Below, one piece after another: positions 8,600-17,291 of a DNA stretch of 64,000 bases. Each line of letters opens with the position of its first letter. The first letter of the stretch is position 1. The stretch lies in contig JAZQKF010000055.1 of the NCBI GenBank assembly GCA_045542015.1, positions 56,779-120,778 on the forward strand. Reading direction: 5' to 3'. Below the pieces are notes generated by a model, which had not been told where the DNA came from, searched no databases, and was given only the letters and a program-made list of their open reading frames with translations. A program made the translations under genes and the position numbers. This DNA comes from UBA5905 sp045542015. Lineage in GTDB: Bacteria; Bacillota; Clostridia; Oscillospirales; Acutalibacteraceae.

Positions 8600-9751
8600 A
8601 TGCAATACGGCAAAAACGGCGTAAAAGAGGGTATCGTTTCTTTCCTGCGTTATTCCAATTTGCGATTGATTATCTTATGCATCATAACGTCCGTCTTTGG
8701 CTGTATGCTGGTATATTCCGCCTCCTACGGTGTCGGAGAGGGACTCAAGGGTGCATTAATGCAGATCATCGCCTCTGTGCTTGGTTTGACCGCCGCGCTG
8801 GTGATATCCCGTATGGATTATGAAAACATCTGCTCCCTGTGGCCTATTTGGAGCGGCATTTCCATCCTGCTCGTATTGCTGACCTTTACACCGTTGGGTC
8901 TGAATGCCACCGGCACAGACGATACCGCCTGGCTGGCCATCGGTCCCCTCACCTTTCAGCCTGCCGAGCTGATGAAGATCAGCTTTATCATTTCCTTTGC
9001 CATGCACCTCACCAAGGTGCAGGATACCATCCGCAGCTTTAAAACCGTGTTTTTCCTGTGCCTGCACGGCGGCATCCACATTCTGTTGGTATTCCTGCAG
9101 GGCGACGACGGAACTGCGCTGGTGTTCATTTCAATTTTCCTGTCAATGATGCTCATTAGCGGTGTGAACCTTATTTATTACGCCTTGGGCTTTTCCGCCA
9201 TCGCAGGCGCTGTTCCCATCCTATGGACTTTCTTTATGGACGAGGATAAAAAAGCGCGCTTCCTCTGCATCCTCCCCGCATACGTGGATAAGTATCTGGA
9301 ATCTGCGGGTTGGCAGCAATTCGAAGCGCTGAAATCCATCGGCTCCGGTCAGCTGACCGGCGTCGGCTATCTTGAGGGCGCCAACCCCACCCTATTCGCC
9401 CGCAATAACGACCTCATATTCATCGTTGCAGCCGAGGAATTCGGCTTTTTGGGTGGATTAGCCTTGTTGGTAATCATTGGTCTGCTCATCTACGAGCTGT
9501 ACCGTTGCGCCCGCAAATCCCAGGACGATCTAGGCACCTACCTCTGCATCGGTATGATGGCGCTGATCGGCTTCCAGTCGCTGATCAATCTGGGTATGAA
9601 TCTGCGGGTGCTGCCGGTTATCGGTATCACCCTCCCCTTCTTCAGCGATGGCGGCAGTTCGGTGGCAACGCTGTATCTGGGAATCGGCTTGGTGCTGAGC
9701 GTCTCCTACTCGGAACGAACCCGAAAAGGAAACACGTTATCACGACTATAA
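8600..9751 (+). CDS. SEDS-family peptidoglycan polymerase (RodA/FtsW/SpoVE)
   Basis: 383 residues and about ten hydrophobic segments. SEDS proteins are the glycosyltransferases that polymerise lipid II together with a class B PBP. The N-terminal YSNLRLIILCIITSVFGCMLVYSAS segment, the DDTAWLAIGPLTFQPAELMKISFI region (the WxxxG..xxQPSE signature, here QPAE) and the C-terminal NLGMNLRVLPVIGITLPFFSDGGSS signature are all clear. ATG at 8600 is favoured over GTG at 8594 because AAAGGAGG ends 7 bases before it. It has its own promoter and terminator. With no rodA in the mre cluster at 53-58 kb, this is a plausible RodA, but FtsW cannot be excluded. Confidence 0.9.
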   Translation: MQYGKNGVKEGIVSFLRYSNLRLIILCIITSVFGCMLVYSASYGVGEGLKGALMQIIASVLGLTAALVISRMDYENICSLWPIWSGISILLVLLTFTPLGLNATGTDDTAWLAIGPLTFQPAELMKISFIISFAMHLTKVQDTIRSFKTVFFLCLHGGIHILLVFLQGDDGTALVFISIFLSMMLISGVNLIYYALGFSAIAGAVPILWTFFMDEDKKARFLCILPAYVDKYLESAGWQQFEALKSIGSGQLTGVGYLEGANPTLFARNNDLIFIVAAEEFGFLGGLALLVIIGLLIYELYRCARKSQDDLGTYLCIGMMALIGFQSLINLGMNLRVLPVIGITLPFFSDGGSSVATLYLGIGLVLSVSYSERTRKGNTLSRL

Positions 9752-9753
9752 GA

Positions 9754-9787
9754 AAAGCCTTCTGCTATCCGCAGAAGGCTTTCTTTT
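9754..9787 (+). terminator. Intrinsic terminator of the SEDS gene
   Basis: A 12-bp perfect stem (9754-9765 with 9771-9782) and a 5-base loop are followed by a T-rich run on the plus strand. It may also serve the converging small gene that ends at 9788. Confidence 0.9.
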
Positions 9788-10012
9788 TTATTCAGTAATA
9801 ACTTCCTCAGGCGCGGGAGCATCCTCGATCAACTCACCGTTTTCATCGAACTCAAAGGACTGGCAATTGTCGCAGTCATATTCGGCGCCGTTGCGCTCAA
9901 AGATGGCTCTCTTCTTAGCGCGAGCGCGCAGAGCGAAAATAACGGCGGTGGTGGCTACAGCCACTAAGGCAGCTACGATAACAACCAGTATCCAGCGAGA
10001 TTTTCCTTTCAT
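9788..10012 (-). CDS. Small single-pass membrane protein, unknown
   Basis: 74 residues. It has a basic start (MKGKSR), one transmembrane helix at about residues 7-28 and a basic post-membrane cluster (RARAKKR), suggesting N-out, C-in topology. The short tail contains a CxxC pair (near residues 47-50) and ends very acidic (EDAPAPEEVITE). The family is not recognised. An AGGAGGTAA site precedes the ATG. It is transcribed alone between the SEDS gene and ftsH. The CxxC could bind metal or be redox active, which is inference. The frame, start and strand fit a real gene. Confidence 0.65.
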   Translation of the reverse strand: MKGKSRWILVVIVAALVAVATTAVIFALRARAKKRAIFERNGAEYDCDNCQSFEFDENGELIEDAPAPEEVITE

Positions 10013-10096
10013 ATCCGTTACCTCCTAATATAAACAAACCTTTTCTATATTATAGCGAAATCAGCCGATGGTGTCAAGTCTTGGCAGGATAAACAA

Positions 10097-10126
10097 ATAA
10101 CCCCCGAGCAAATACTCGGGGGTTAT
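10097..10126 (-). terminator. Intrinsic terminator after ftsH
   Basis: A perfect 12-bp stem (10097-10108 with 10115-10126) lies 5 bases beyond the ftsH stop. The following minus-strand sequence is T-rich but interrupted. It closes the rnjA-ftsH transcript. Confidence 0.75.
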
Positions 10127-10130
10127 CATA

Positions 10131-12056
10131 TTATTCGCCGGCTTCCGATTCTTCCATAATAGCACGGAATTCATCGCCGTCCATCTTCTCGGTAACCATC
10201 AGGCGCTCGGCAACCTTTACCAGTTTATCCATATGGTCGTTGAGTTTTTTCTCGGTCTCGGCGTAGCCCTCGGACAGGATGCGATGCACCTCGGCATCGA
10301 TCTGCGCGGCAATTTCCTCAGAATGATTACGGGTTTGCGCAAAATCGCGTCCTAAGAACACCTCGTCGCTATCCGAACCGGCGTAGCAAATGGGACCCAG
10401 CTTATCGCTCATACCAAACTTGGTAACCATACGACGGGCAATTTCAGTGGCGCGCTCAATGTCGTTGGAAGCGCCCGTGGAGATATCCTCCAGTGTCAGC
10501 GCCTCTGCCGCGCGACCGCCCAGCAGCACCTGAATATCCTCCAGCATCTCGCCACGGCGCTTATACGAGCGCTCCTGCTGCGGCAGGCTCATGGTATAGC
10601 CACCAGCCATACCGCGAGGAATGATGGATATCTGGTGCACAGGGTCCTGCGTTTCGGAATAATAGGTGACCACGGCGTGACCCGCCTCGTGATAGGCAGT
10701 CAGCTTGCGCTCCTTTTCGGTCATAACGTGGCTGCGTTTTTCGGTACCCACTACAACCTTAACGGTGGCTTCCTCAATCTCCTCCATGGTGATCGCACGA
10801 CGATCCCGTCTGGCCGCCAACAGAGCCGATTCGTTCAGCAGGTTTTCAAGATCAGCGCCGGTAAAGCCGGCGGTGGATTTTGCCACCACAGACAGGTCCA
10901 CGTCGGGCGCCAGGGGCTTACCCTTGGCGTGAACCTTCAGTATCTCCTCACGCCCCTTCAGGTCGGGCGTATTCACCACAACCTGTCGGTCAAAGCGACC
11001 GGGTCGCATCAAGGCATGGTCCAAGACGTCGGGACGGTTGGTGGCGGCGATCATGATGATACCTTCGTTACCGCTGAAACCATCCATCTCTACCAGCAAC
11101 TGGTTGAGGGTTTGTTCGCGCTCGTCGTGACCGCCGCCCAAGCCGGCGCCGCGCTGACGACCGACCGCGTCGATCTCATCAATGAAAATAATGCAGGGTG
11201 CATTTTTCTTGGCCTGGTCAAACAGGTCGCGCACACGGGAGGCGCCGACGCCTACGTACATTTCCACAAAATCGGAACCGGACATGGAGAAGAACGGCAC
11301 ACCGGCCTCACCTGCCACGGCACGCGCCAGCAGCGTTTTACCCGTACCGGGAGGGCCCACCAGCAATACGCCCTTGGGCACACGCGCGCCCAGCTCGGTA
11401 AAGCGACGAGGATCCTTCAGGAACTCAACCACTTCCTTGAGCTCTTCCTTTTCCTCGTCGGCGCCCGCCACGTCGTCAAAGGTGGTCTTGCGCTTATCGT
11501 CTGCGGCATTCTTAATCTTCGCCTTGCCAAAGCCCATAACCTTGCCGGGTCCGCCATCCATAGAGCCCAAAGAACGGCGCATAGACAGGAACATCACCAC
11601 CATAATCAGCACCATCAACCCGATCGGGAGCCAGGTAGTGATCCAGGAGGTGTCGGAAATCGGTTTGAAGTCGTACTGGATGTCGTTATCGGGATCGTCA
11701 TCGTTGGCGACCTTTTCCAGTATGGGATCGATCACGTCGACAAAATGTCCTACGTTGGGCACCGTATAGGCGATCACGTAATCCTTCTCGTCGATCTTAC
11801 CATCCTCATTCTTATCGGTACGGTAATCCGGTCGCAGAGTCATCTGCATCTTTCCGGACCCCAAGTCCAACGTGAACGACTCAATTTTATTGTCTACAAA
11901 ATACTGAATGTAATCGGAATACACTTCCTTCTCCTTTTGAGAAGTGCGCCCACCGTTCAGCATCGTAAAAAACGTAAAGAAGATCGCCACAGGAATGGCA
12001 ATCAGCATAGCAATACGCAAAAGCGCGGCGCCCGGTTTGTTCTTTTTCGGTTCCAT
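10131..12056 (-). CDS. ftsH: ATP-dependent zinc metalloprotease FtsH
   Basis: 641 residues. FtsH is a membrane-bound hexameric AAA+ protease that degrades misfolded membrane proteins and regulators. Two membrane helices (about 14-34 and 139-160) flank an extracytoplasmic domain. Walker A GPPGTGKT is at 234-241, followed by Walker B IIFIDEIDAVG, the FtsH pore and SRH segments, and zinc-binding HEAGH near 457. The extracytoplasmic domain contains an EF-hand-like DxNxDGxIxxxD loop at about residues 81-92, which I do not know from typical FtsH. It is the last gene of the long operon; tilS ends 44 bases upstream. Confidence 0.97.
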   Translation of the reverse strand: MEPKKNKPGAALLRIAMLIAIPVAIFFTFFTMLNGGRTSQKEKEVYSDYIQYFVDNKIESFTLDLGSGKMQMTLRPDYRTDKNEDGKIDEKDYVIAYTVPNVGHFVDVIDPILEKVANDDDPDNDIQYDFKPISDTSWITTWLPIGLMVLIMVVMFLSMRRSLGSMDGGPGKVMGFGKAKIKNAADDKRKTTFDDVAGADEEKEELKEVVEFLKDPRRFTELGARVPKGVLLVGPPGTGKTLLARAVAGEAGVPFFSMSGSDFVEMYVGVGASRVRDLFDQAKKNAPCIIFIDEIDAVGRQRGAGLGGGHDEREQTLNQLLVEMDGFSGNEGIIMIAATNRPDVLDHALMRPGRFDRQVVVNTPDLKGREEILKVHAKGKPLAPDVDLSVVAKSTAGFTGADLENLLNESALLAARRDRRAITMEEIEEATVKVVVGTEKRSHVMTEKERKLTAYHEAGHAVVTYYSETQDPVHQISIIPRGMAGGYTMSLPQQERSYKRRGEMLEDIQVLLGGRAAEALTLEDISTGASNDIERATEIARRMVTKFGMSDKLGPICYAGSDSDEVFLGRDFAQTRNHSEEIAAQIDAEVHRILSEGYAETEKKLNDHMDKLVKVAERLMVTEKMDGDEFRAIMEESEAGE

Positions 12057-12100
12057 CGTTTCACTCCTAACCGTGAACTCGTTGTTTGTTTACATACTCA

Positions 12101-13465
12101 TTATGTTGTCAATTCATCCGTCTGCCATACCAACAAATGTTTGGTAGCATCCGTGATCTTGACTCGCTCATCCACAGCATAGCCCGGCACCATAACGATG
12201 CCGTTATCGTCACACAGCACAGGATACTGTTCCCGCTGAGGCGTCGGTATGCCGCATTCATTCATCAGCTTTTTCAGGGTCTTGCCCACTCCACGCCCAA
12301 CAGGGTGGATCGCATCGCCCTCACAGCGGCATCTCAACTGCAGATTGCCCTCAATTTTATCATAGTCCAGCATTGTATTGGAGAACAAATTGTGAACAAT
12401 TTCGCTATCCGCACGCTCGACGGTGATGCGATACTTCACTTCACCAAACGTACCAAATGTCGGTAACTCACTTAATCGAACGGGATCGGGGTGCTTTCCA
12501 CCGGTATCACGGCACACCTGTGCCACGCCTTGCGAAACCGCGAACACAAAGCCGCCGGGCAACAGCACGTTACCCGCACCGACCTGCACGGCACTCTCCG
12601 CCGCTACAACGTGAGCCTCCTCAATGCTGGGAACGCCCACATCCCGCATCATCAGCATAATCATACGGCGACGAACGGCAACATGCTCTCGCGTAAAGAC
12701 GTCAATGCGGTAGCCGTAGGGTTCGTCAGCCTCCCGAAGACGCCGACGCGCCATCGTCAACAGCGCATCCGCATCATCGCGGGCGTGGTCTGCCAGACGG
12801 AGCAACGCCTCCTCCACAGATGGGTTCATCGAGGTTAACTGGGGAATTACCTGTCGGCGAATACGATTACGGGTAAAAGCGACGTCGACGTTACTCTCAT
12901 CGTTCACGTAGGGGATGCCGCGCTCGGCGCAATACTGCTCTACCTCTGCCCTAGTACAACTTAGGAGCGGGCGACAAATACGTCCACGTGCCATGGGAAT
13001 ACCGACCAAACCATCTACGCCGGTACCGCGGATAATGCGCATCAGCGTTGTTTCAGCTCTGTCCGAGGCCGTATGCGCGGTGGCGATAACGTCAGCGCCT
13101 ACCGACGCCCTCGCCTCCTCAAAGCGCTCATAGCGCAGACGGCGACCGGCTTCTTCGATGGATAAACCGTTACAATCGGCATAAGCGGCCACGTTTTCGT
13201 GATACACGACCAGCTTTACGCTATGATTGTCACAATAGTCGCGAACAAACCGCTCATCACGATCCGCATATTCACCCCGCAAACCGTGGTGAATATGTAC
13301 CGCCGATACCTGCAGACCGTCTACAGGCCAATTCAGCAACGTATGAAGCAGTGACATGGAATCGGCACCGCCTGAAACAGCTACCAACACGTGACAAGGT
13401 GCGGAAAATAGCGCATTTTCCTGTGTAAAGGCAAACACCTTGTCACTAAACTTTGGCGATAACAT
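12101..13465 (-). CDS. tilS: tRNA(Ile)-lysidine synthase
   Basis: 454 residues from ATG 13465. TilS attaches lysine to C34 of the CAU-anticodon isoleucine tRNA, changing its decoding from AUG to AUA, and is essential. The PP-loop SGGADSMS lies near residue 32 and HIHHGLRG near 63, followed by the N-type ATPase segments ATAHTASDRAET and LIRIxGTG-like IRGTGVDGLVGI. A TilS C-terminal domain with the GRGVGKTLKKLMNE segment near 400 completes it. The frame is open 17 codons further upstream, but ATG 13465 overlaps the dnaB stop as TGATG, so coupled translation is likely. Firmicutes often carry hpt between tilS and ftsH; it is absent here. Confidence 0.95.
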   Translation of the reverse strand: MLSPKFSDKVFAFTQENALFSAPCHVLVAVSGGADSMSLLHTLLNWPVDGLQVSAVHIHHGLRGEYADRDERFVRDYCDNHSVKLVVYHENVAAYADCNGLSIEEAGRRLRYERFEEARASVGADVIATAHTASDRAETTLMRIIRGTGVDGLVGIPMARGRICRPLLSCTRAEVEQYCAERGIPYVNDESNVDVAFTRNRIRRQVIPQLTSMNPSVEEALLRLADHARDDADALLTMARRRLREADEPYGYRIDVFTREHVAVRRRMIMLMMRDVGVPSIEEAHVVAAESAVQVGAGNVLLPGGFVFAVSQGVAQVCRDTGGKHPDPVRLSELPTFGTFGEVKYRITVERADSEIVHNLFSNTMLDYDKIEGNLQLRCRCEGDAIHPVGRGVGKTLKKLMNECGIPTPQREQYPVLCDDNGIVMVPGYAVDERVKITDATKHLLVWQTDELTT

Positions 13466-14829
13466 CAATAGGGCTTTTGTTCTAAGGACGTAAACTGCGT
13501 AAACTCGCCTGCCCAAGCCAATTCGACGGTGCGGCAGTCACCATGTCTGTTCTTCGCCACAATAACCTCGGCTACATTAGCAGAGGGGGCCGCCGTAGGA
13601 TCTTGATCGTTATTGGCGTAATATTCGGGACGATACAGGAACAGAACCTGGTCGGCATCCTGCTCAATAGAGCCGGACTCACGCAGATCGGACAGACCGG
13701 GACGGTGGTTCGTCTGCTTCTCGGTACCACGGGACAGCTGAGCGCAAACCATAATGGGAACGTTCAGCTCCTTCGCCATAATCTTCAGGCTACGGGTGAT
13801 CTCGCTCACTTCATTAACGCGGTTTTCGGCGCGCTTGCCGGAGTGCATCAGCTGTAGGTAGTCCACCACCACGAATCCCAAATTCGGGATACGGCGCAAA
13901 CGAGCCTTCATCTCCGGCACAGTAATGCTGGCGGTGTCATCCAGATAAATGGGCGCCTCACACAGCACGCTGGCTGCGGCAGAGATGCGGCTCCACTCGT
14001 CGGGACTCAGGTCGCCGGTACGCAATTTCTTGCTGGACACCCGTGCCTCAGAGGACAGAAAGCGGTTGACCATCTGCTCTCTGGACATCTCCAGGTTAAA
14101 CACAGCCACTACGCGCTTCTGCAATACCGCCACGTTGCGGGCAACGTTCAACGCAAAGCTGGTCTTACCCATACCGGGACGGGCACCGACGATGATCAGG
14201 TCAGAGCGGTTCAGACCGCTGGTCACCTCGTCCAGGGCGGAAATGCCGGTGGGGATACCGACGTACTGATCCCGTTCATCGGACGTCAGCTTGCGGAAAA
14301 TCTCGTAGTTGCTGGCCAGAACATCCTGAATAGGCATCAGACCGCCGGTCTGTCTGCCCTGTCGAATGTTGTAAATGCGCTGCTCCGCCATATCCAACAG
14401 CTCCTCCGCCTCAGAGGCAGGATCCATGGACATCTCGGTAATCTCGCGGGCAGCCTTGATCAGGCAACGCGCCTCATACTTCTGGCGAACGATGGTGACG
14501 TAGTTCGGCAGATTCGAGATAAAGGGCACGCTGTTTGCCAGCTTGAGCAGATACGCTTTGCCATCCTCGGAGGAGAAAAAGCCCTCCGACTTCAGTGCCT
14601 CCAGAACGGTAACGAAATCGATCAACTCATTACGGGTCATCTTATTCAGCATCACCGTATAGATGGAGCGATGCTCGGGCAGATAAAAGTATTCCGGTTT
14701 CAGCGCATCGGCAATATTGTTGATCTGCTCCGGCTCCACCAATACGGCGCCCAAAACAGACTGCTCGGCCTCCAGACTATAGGGCAGACCCAGTCCATCG
14801 TTCACTTGTGTGGTTTTATCTTCCGCCAT
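13465..14829 (-). CDS. dnaB: Replicative DNA helicase DnaB
   Basis: 454 residues. DnaB (DnaC in Bacillus naming) unwinds the replication fork. The N-terminal domain begins GLPYSLEAEQSVLGAVL, followed by a linker and a RecA-fold with Walker A GARPGMGKTS near 214, the VVVDYLQLM motif near 317 and SDLRESGSIEQDADQVLFLYR near 370. ATG at 14829 is preferred to the frame's earlier GTG because AAGGTGG lies 8 bases ahead of it. It sits between rplI and tilS, the common Firmicutes order. No intein is present. Confidence 0.97.
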   Translation of the reverse strand: MAEDKTTQVNDGLGLPYSLEAEQSVLGAVLVEPEQINNIADALKPEYFYLPEHRSIYTVMLNKMTRNELIDFVTVLEALKSEGFFSSEDGKAYLLKLANSVPFISNLPNYVTIVRQKYEARCLIKAAREITEMSMDPASEAEELLDMAEQRIYNIRQGRQTGGLMPIQDVLASNYEIFRKLTSDERDQYVGIPTGISALDEVTSGLNRSDLIIVGARPGMGKTSFALNVARNVAVLQKRVVAVFNLEMSREQMVNRFLSSEARVSSKKLRTGDLSPDEWSRISAAASVLCEAPIYLDDTASITVPEMKARLRRIPNLGFVVVDYLQLMHSGKRAENRVNEVSEITRSLKIMAKELNVPIMVCAQLSRGTEKQTNHRPGLSDLRESGSIEQDADQVLFLYRPEYYANNDQDPTAAPSANVAEVIVAKNRHGDCRTVELAWAGEFTQFTSLEQKPY

Positions 14830-14858
14830 GGCGAAAACCACCTTTCTCTCGTAATTTA

Positions 14859-15296
14859 TTATTCCGTGACCTTAACGGTGATCTTGGCGATGACACCGGT
14901 GTGAAGCTTCACCTCGGCAACGTAGCTGCCGTAAGACTTCACGTCCTCCATCGAGATCTTACGCTTATCAATGGTCACACCAAACTGACTGGCCAGGGCG
15001 GCGGCAACCTCCTTAGTGGTCACCGAACCGAACAGGCGATCACCGTTACCTTTCGCCTTAATCTCTACGACCTTGTCCTTTAAAGAATCGGCGGTCTGCA
15101 TTGCCGTTTCCTTTTCCACGCGGGCGTGATAGCGGGCGGCCTCTTCCTTACTGCGCAGTTCGGTCATCGCCTGCGCATCGGCCGGCACGGCCAGCTGACG
15201 GGGAAACAGAAAATTGCGAGCATAGCCGTCGGATACGTTGACCAGCTGACCGGCTTTGCCCTGTCCTTTTACGTCTTGTTTCAGAATGACTTTCAT
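14859..15296 (-). CDS. rplI: 50S ribosomal protein L9
   Basis: 145 residues, the normal L9 length. The N-terminal domain (MKVILKQDVKGQGKAGQLVNVSDGYARNFLFP) binds 23S rRNA, a long central helix spans about 45-80, and the C-terminal domain follows. The start overlaps the gdpP stop by 4 bases and dnaB begins about 30 bases downstream, the conserved gdpP-rplI-dnaB order of Firmicutes. GGGAGGT precedes the ATG. Confidence 0.98.
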   Translation of the reverse strand: MKVILKQDVKGQGKAGQLVNVSDGYARNFLFPRQLAVPADAQAMTELRSKEEAARYHARVEKETAMQTADSLKDKVVEIKAKGNGDRLFGSVTTKEVAAALASQFGVTIDKRKISMEDVKSYGSYVAEVKLHTGVIAKITVKVTE

Positions 15297-17269
15297 CGTG
15301 GTATACCTCCCGATTGTTGCTTGTTGGTTTCAAAATAGTTATCAATGGCGGACAGGAGTTCTTCTCTGGCCTGTGCCACCGTTACATCCCTCAATTGCGT
15401 AGCCGCCATAGTGATATGACCGCCACCGCCCATAGCCTCCATAATGAGCTGTACGTTACACTCGCCGTAGGAACGGGCAGAGATCTGTATATAATCCTTC
15501 ATCGGCGTCACCACAAAGGATGCGACCACACCCTGAATCAACAGCATATCGTCCGCCGCCTGCGCCGCGGCAGTACGGTGCTCGGCATAATCCTCATCCG
15601 ATACGGCGATAGCGGTCTGCTGATACAGTTCCGCCAGCGACAGCAGATCGCTCTTACGCCTGTACAGCTCCAGATCTTCGCTGAACATCTTTTTGACCGT
15701 GATGGTGTCTGCACCCAGCTGGCGCAGATACGCGGCGGCCTCAAACGTGCGAACACCGGTGCGGAACACAAAATTGCGAGTGTCCAGCATAATACCGGCC
15801 AACAGCGCATCCGCCACGTTACGGGATATTTTAGAATCCGTCAGATACGGAAGCAGTTCGGCTATCAGCTCACAAGTGGAGGAGGAGCCGGACTCGTGAT
15901 ACGTCAGCACGGTATCCTCAATATGATCCACTCGACGGCGATGGTGGTCGATAAGAACCACTCTCTGCGCCATACGACGGTACAATTCCGCCGATTCCAG
16001 CATATTGGCCGTATGCGTATCCACGATGATCAGCAACGAGTTCTTAGATACGTTCTTGCACGCGGTAGCGGGATCGACAAAAGTTGAAGCGTCAAAGCGC
16101 CGTATCAGCTGAGACGCCATGGTGGCCGATGCATCCACCACCACGGATGACGGTACGCCCAACGACTGTGCAACCATAGCCAATGCAACACCGCCGCCAA
16201 TGCAATCGAGATCCGACATGCGATGACCCATCACATAAACGTGGTCGGCAGAAATAATCAGTTCTTTCAGTGCATCGGCGATAATGCGCGTTCTGACACG
16301 GGTGCGCTGTGCCATACCGCCGGAATGGCCACCGAAGAAGTCATAACCATCCGCCGTCTTTACGGCCACCTGATCTCCTCCACGGCTAAGCGCCATATCC
16401 AGCGCCCGCATAGACGCATGCCGGCATTCGTCAAGAGTCTTTTCCTCGCCCACGCCGATGGACAGGGTGATATTACCGTCCACCTCCGGGAATGCGGTTT
16501 TCACATTTCTTAAGATAGAAAAGCGATCATCCCGCATCTCTAGCAGATGTCGGTGCTCCACAAATGCCACGAAGCGATCGTTGCTGTATTTCTGCAGATA
16601 ACCGCCAAAGCCGGTTATCCAGTCCTCAAGCATAATCTCAATAGCACCGGCGATACGGGAGCGTTCACCGGAGCGCAGATGCTCCGTAGCCTCATCCAGA
16701 TTGTCAATGCATATCTGCAGCATCGCCGGTCGGCTGGCAACGTACTCTGCGGCATCGTTTTTTAGCTGTGTATCGTCCAGCAGATACAGCACGTATCGCA
16801 AACGCTTATCCACGCGCAGAGCGGAAATAAAAGCCGTATACTGCCGACCGCGACTGCTCACATCAATGGATTCATTATGCGCGAGTGCGTCTGGGTCGAG
16901 GAAATCAAACAGTTGCTGTGCCGGTGAATCCACCAGCGGGGGTACTCCTCCGTTTACCCGTTGTGTAAACAGGTTGTTGGCAAACATCACGCGCCCGTCG
17001 CGGTCGATGAGCAGTATCGGTAATGGGAAAGATTCCATCGCGCTCTGCTGTGCGGGGTCAATGCGCTTAGCCAGCCGCGCCGTCCACTCAGTGAACAGGC
17101 GCCGATAATTCAAGGCGATGACCGTCACCACCACAGCGACCAACAGCCATACTGCCAACGGAATCCACCAAAGAGCGTGTGAATGAATGGCCAACACAGC
17201 AGCGCAGGCGGCACAAAGCAACACGGTCACAACTGCCGCTACGTTCAGCGCTATGGAATAGCGTTTCAT
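15293..17269 (-). CDS. gdpP: Cyclic-di-AMP phosphodiesterase GdpP (DHH/DHHA1)
   Basis: 658 residues. GdpP degrades the second messenger c-di-AMP to pApA, tuning osmolyte and cell-wall homeostasis. Two membrane helices (about 6-26 and 33-53) are followed by a PAS-like domain (about 75-150) and a degenerate GGDEF domain (about 175-310) without an intact GGDEF motif. A DHH domain then shows the DLDCIGGG motif near 350 and IDHHRR near 445, and a C-terminal DHHA1 domain ends with GGGGHITMAA. ATG 17269 was chosen over GTG 17275 because the GGGAGGTG site spaces better. It overlaps rplI by 4 bases and follows rnjA by 22. Confidence 0.95.
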   Translation of the reverse strand: MKRYSIALNVAAVVTVLLCAACAAVLAIHSHALWWIPLAVWLLVAVVVTVIALNYRRLFTEWTARLAKRIDPAQQSAMESFPLPILLIDRDGRVMFANNLFTQRVNGGVPPLVDSPAQQLFDFLDPDALAHNESIDVSSRGRQYTAFISALRVDKRLRYVLYLLDDTQLKNDAAEYVASRPAMLQICIDNLDEATEHLRSGERSRIAGAIEIMLEDWITGFGGYLQKYSNDRFVAFVEHRHLLEMRDDRFSILRNVKTAFPEVDGNITLSIGVGEEKTLDECRHASMRALDMALSRGGDQVAVKTADGYDFFGGHSGGMAQRTRVRTRIIADALKELIISADHVYVMGHRMSDLDCIGGGVALAMVAQSLGVPSSVVVDASATMASQLIRRFDASTFVDPATACKNVSKNSLLIIVDTHTANMLESAELYRRMAQRVVLIDHHRRRVDHIEDTVLTYHESGSSSTCELIAELLPYLTDSKISRNVADALLAGIMLDTRNFVFRTGVRTFEAAAYLRQLGADTITVKKMFSEDLELYRRKSDLLSLAELYQQTAIAVSDEDYAEHRTAAAQAADDMLLIQGVVASFVVTPMKDYIQISARSYGECNVQLIMEAMGGGGHITMAATQLRDVTVAQAREELLSAIDNYFETNKQQSGGIPR

Positions 17270-17291
17270 ATTCACACCTCCCGATTCATAA

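Noticed and set aside
12057..12110. TTGACA near the end of tilS as an ftsH promoter
   Set aside because: It is part of the tilS coding end, and no -10 box lies at the right distance; ftsH is more simply read from the operon promoter.
10635..12182. 515-codon plus-strand ORF
   Set aside because: Antisense shadow of ftsH with low-complexity His/Gly composition.
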